From NCBI RefSeq assembly GCF_001423125.1, contig NZ_LMNW01000003.1, forward strand, positions 36,690 through 100,689: a stretch of DNA of 64,000 nt. The letters run 5' to 3'. This DNA comes from Duganella sp. Leaf126 (GTDB lineage Bacteria > Pseudomonadota > Gammaproteobacteria > Burkholderiales > Burkholderiaceae_D). Every line of letters begins with the position of its first letter. Position 1 is the stretch's first letter. The notes under the pieces are model-generated. The model was not told where the DNA came from, did no database searches, and worked only from the letters and a program-made list of their open reading frames with translations. Position numbers and translations under genes: made by a program. Positions 60,657-64,000 of the stretch are shown piece by piece.

Positions 60657-61532
60657 ATGCAGCAGCTGCTGGTCGATGGTATCGACCTCTACATCGAGGG
60701 TCCCGAGGACGATGAGCACGCCGAGACCATCGTGATGATCCACGGCTGGCCCGATACCCATCGCCTGTGGGAGCCGCAGGTGGCCGCGCTCAAGCATCGC
60801 TACCGCTGCGTGCGCTTCACCTTGCCCGGCTTCGATAGCGCCAAACAGCGCCGCGCCTACACGCTGGACGCCACGCTGCGCATCCTGCTGCACATCGTCA
60901 ACAGCGTCAACCGCCAGCAGCCGGTGATTTTGATGGCGCATGACTGGGGCTGCGTGTTCGGCTACGAGTTTTACATGCGTCACCGGTCGCTGGTGTCGCG
61001 TATCGTCGGGGTCGATATCGGCGATGCCAATTCCGAGACCACGCTGCGCTCGCGCACGCTCGGTCAGCGCCTGATGCTCAACGGCTACCAGAACGTGCTG
61101 GCGCTGGCCTGGGCCATCGGCGGGGCGGTGGGCACTGTCATCACGCGCACCATGGCCGGCCTGCTGCAGGCGCCGTCGCCGCGCGAGCGGATTCACGTGG
61201 GCATGAATTATCCGTACTACATCCTCACCGCAGGCAGTATCGGTTCCTACCGGGCGCTGGTGCCGTTCAAGCCGCGCGTGCCGATGCTGTTCATCTACGG
61301 TATCCGCAAGCCGTTCATGTTCCATTCCGGGCCATGGGCCGAGATGCTGGCGGCAAGACCGGGGTGCAAGGTGATGGCGTTCGATACCGGGCACTGGCCC
61401 ATGGTCAGCGCGCCGCAGCGGTTCAACCAGGCAGTGCTGGACTGGCTCGATGGCGTGGCCGAAGCAGGGGCCAGCGAAGAAGGGGAGTTGGAGGAAGCGC
61501 AGGCCGCCACCGGAAACGATGCGGCGGCCTGA
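60657..61532 (+). CDS. Alpha/beta hydrolase with Asp nucleophile (epoxide hydrolase/dehalogenase-like)
   Basis: Encodes 291 residues. The oxyanion motif is HGWPDTHRLW and the nucleophile elbow is AHDWGC, with aspartate instead of serine, as in epoxide hydrolases and haloalkane dehalogenases. The histidine of FDTGHWPMVSAP completes the site. The C-terminus carries an acidic extension of about 30 residues. Substrate cannot be told. It follows rarA by 26 bases and may be read from it. Confidence 0.88.
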   Translation: MQQLLVDGIDLYIEGPEDDEHAETIVMIHGWPDTHRLWEPQVAALKHRYRCVRFTLPGFDSAKQRRAYTLDATLRILLHIVNSVNRQQPVILMAHDWGCVFGYEFYMRHRSLVSRIVGVDIGDANSETTLRSRTLGQRLMLNGYQNVLALAWAIGGAVGTVITRTMAGLLQAPSPRERIHVGMNYPYYILTAGSIGSYRALVPFKPRVPMLFIYGIRKPFMFHSGPWAEMLAARPGCKVMAFDTGHWPMVSAPQRFNQAVLDWLDGVAEAGASEEGELEEAQAATGNDAAA

Positions 61533-61553
61533 TGTGACGGTCGAACCCGACGA

Positions 61554-61967
61554 TCAGCGCAGGCGGATCGGCTTGATGTACGGTGCGAACGGTGGCGGCG
61601 GCAGCTGCACGTCGGCGTAAGCCTTGCGGAAGCAGTCGGCCTTCTTGTTGTCGACGTCGGTCGTGCTCTTGATCACCTTGCCGGCACTGTCCAGCGTCAG
61701 GATGATGGTGACCGGGTACTTGGACAGGTCGTGGCAGTTGCCTCGGTCGTCGAGCTTGTTGGCGTTGTTATAGTTCAGCGACACGTCTTCGTACTTGGTC
61801 GCCTTGTCGTTGGGGAACTGGGCATTGAACTTCGCCATTTCGCCGGCGAAGGCAGGGTTGGCCGGTGGTGGCGTCTCGTTTTCCGGCGGGCCGCTCATGG
61901 TCGAGCAGCCGGCAGCCAGTGCCATCAATGCGCCCATGGCGCCCATTTTCAGGAATTGTGTTTTCAA
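61554..61967 (-). CDS. Small lipoprotein with TonB-C-like fold
   Basis: Encodes 137 residues. The lipobox LAAGC places the lipidated cysteine at about residue 21. A Pro-rich linker leads to a domain with SKYPVTIILTLDSAGKVIKSTTD that resembles the C-terminal beta-alpha-beta unit of TonB-like proteins, including two cysteines (in RGNCHDL and ADCFRKAY) able to form a disulphide. It is probably an outer-membrane-anchored periplasmic protein of unknown role. It is convergent with the hydrolase gene. Confidence 0.8.
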   Translation of the reverse strand: MKTQFLKMGAMGALMALAAGCSTMSGPPENETPPPANPAFAGEMAKFNAQFPNDKATKYEDVSLNYNNANKLDDRGNCHDLSKYPVTIILTLDSAGKVIKSTTDVDNKKADCFRKAYADVQLPPPPFAPYIKPIRLR

Positions 61968-62224
61968 GTTATGCTCCTATAGGCTTGTTGTTGACTCATC
62001 GTACACATTTCAATTCCGCCATGGCGCACGATTAGTTGCGTACTTGAAATCCTGCAAGCCGTCCCGGCCAACGTTGTCCAGACCGGCTGTTTCGGCGCCG
62101 GTTTTCTGCATTCCAGCCGCCGTTTCCCGCGCTTCATCGCATCCGCCTCGCTCCCCGTACGCCCTTGGCCTACAGTACCTCCATCGCAGCACCACTTGTA
62201 GACCACCCCCGGAAGGAGCGCATC

Positions 62225-62431
62225 ATGAACATCGCCAAACACATGGAAAGTATCTTCCTCGCCAGCGCCGTGATCGCCGGCGCCACCAGCTACGCCAGCG
62301 CCGCCGATGCCGACGCCACCCGCCTGGCGCTGAGCGCCCCGGTGACCCAGACCGTGGTCAGCCACGCCAGGATGCAGGTGGTCGTCGTCAGCGCCAAGCG
62401 CCTCACCGCTGCCGAGAAAGCCGCACTGTAG
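62225..62431 (+). CDS. Small exported protein of unknown function
   Basis: Encodes 68 residues from ATG 62225 with AGGAG about seven bases upstream. A signal peptide (IFLASAVIAGATSYASA) leaves a mature peptide of about 40 residues with an alternating Val/Ala stretch (MQVVVVSAKRL). No homologue is recognised. It stands alone before serS; the good ribosome site supports it as real. Confidence 0.6.
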   Translation: MNIAKHMESIFLASAVIAGATSYASAADADATRLALSAPVTQTVVSHARMQVVVVSAKRLTAAEKAAL

Positions 62432-62467
62432 GCACGGCGTCTGGCAGGCAGCCGGCGGGCCGCGTAA

Positions 62468-63826
<1,359 letters not shown>

Positions 63827-63829
63827 AAA

Positions 63830-63854
63830 AGGCCTTTCCTTTTTCGGAAGGCCT
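63830..63854. other. Hairpin after serS
   Basis: AGGCCTTTCC and GGAAGGCCT form a stem with one bulged base around a T-rich loop. An A run precedes it, so the run of T needed for termination occurs only on the minus strand; on the plus strand it runs into the tRNA promoter. It may slow serS transcription or protect its 3' end. Confidence 0.6.
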
Positions 63855-63856
63855 GC

Positions 63857-63862
63857 TATAAT
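63857..63862 (+). promoter_or_regulatory. -10 element of the tRNA-Ser promoter
   Basis: A perfect TATAAT lies 42 bases before the mature tRNA, with CTTTCC about 17 bases upstream as a poor -35. Transcription would start near 63869. Confidence 0.7.
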
Positions 63863-63904
63863 CTTGCCTTCTCGCAGCAACGTGCAAGCGATGTTGAGAG
63901 AAAA

Positions 63905-63994
63905 GGAGAGGTGGCAGAGTGGTCGAATGTACTTGACTCGAAATCAAGCGATGGGGCAACCCATCCGTGGGTTCGAATCCCACCCTCTCCGCCA
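63905..63994 (+). tRNA. tRNA-Ser (anticodon CGA)
   Basis: Ninety bases fold as a class II tRNA: acceptor GGAGAGG with CCTCTCC, D arm with GCAGAGTGGTCGA, anticodon arm CTTGA-CTCGAAA-TCAAG giving anticodon CGA (reads UCG), a long variable arm (GATGGG/CCCATC), and T arm GTGGG-TTCGAAT-CCCAC. The CCA end is encoded. The long variable arm is the identity feature for seryl-tRNA synthetase, whose gene is upstream. Confidence 0.97.
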
Positions 63995-64000
63995 AAGATG

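Overview
This is a high-GC window from a bacterial chromosome. Protein similarity as recognised by eye and the local gene order (suhB divergent from trmJ; ppc divergent from hemC-hemD-hemX-hemY; ftsK-lolA-rarA; serS followed by tRNA-Ser) point to a betaproteobacterium of the order Burkholderiales, most likely Oxalobacteraceae (Massilia/Duganella/Janthinobacterium-like). No prophage, CRISPR array, rRNA operon, transposase or integrase was seen. The window is core chromosome with a few accessory genes, gene remnants and tandem-repeat tracts.

Layout. 1-6 kb: 3' end of mtfA, a glycine-zipper protein, a 7-bp tandem array, two hypothetical genes (one a lipoprotein), hydroxypyruvate isomerase, the RNA helicase rhlE and a frameshifted suhB. 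6-16 kb: trmJ, a membrane-anchored lipase, a 1222-residue REC-REC-GAF-PAS-GGDEF-EAL-REC protein, a TetR regulator, a tetratricopeptide-like protein, a LOG-family hydrolase, a family-1 glycosyltransferase and a YgjP-like peptidase. 16-19 kb: a molybdate operon modA-modB-modC-modE behind a ModE-type box; ModC lacks its Mop domain while ModE carries two. 19-24.6 kb is patchier: two repeat tracts, a KGG-repeat protein, purU, yaeQ, an Rpn-family gene broken by an in-frame stop, a DUF2807 protein and a truncated RlmI-like protein. 24.6-28.2 kb: two cytochromes c, an RNase D-like exonuclease and a ProQ/FinO-domain protein.

28.2-35.3 kb: a candidate small RNA, rpoD with a long N-terminal extension, a sugar dehydrogenase-like protein, a GNAT enzyme, a two-gene unit of a ParD-like antitoxin and a complete methionine aminopeptidase behind a palindromic operator, and a GAF histidine kinase. 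35.3-43.6 kb: ppc, the heme genes hemC, hemD, hemX and hemY, and ppa. 43.6-48.3 kb: a Crp/Fnr regulator next to a perfect palindrome, a DUF482-type acyltransferase, nadE and a PII gene. 48.3-54.1 kb: a flavin-dependent halogenase and a TonB-dependent receptor behind a LacI-type operator, then a TRIC-family membrane protein. 54.2-64 kb: smr, trxB, ftsK, lolA, rarA, an alpha/beta hydrolase, a small lipoprotein, a small exported protein, serS and tRNA-Ser(CGA).

The strongest candidate for an under-described system is the ParD-like/methionine aminopeptidase pair at 32921-33949. Next come the halogenase-receptor unit and the Mop-less ModC. Three genes look damaged: suhB (frameshift), the Rpn-family gene (nonsense codon) and the RlmI-like gene (methyltransferase domain missing). 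For the first two a sequencing error cannot be excluded from this window alone.
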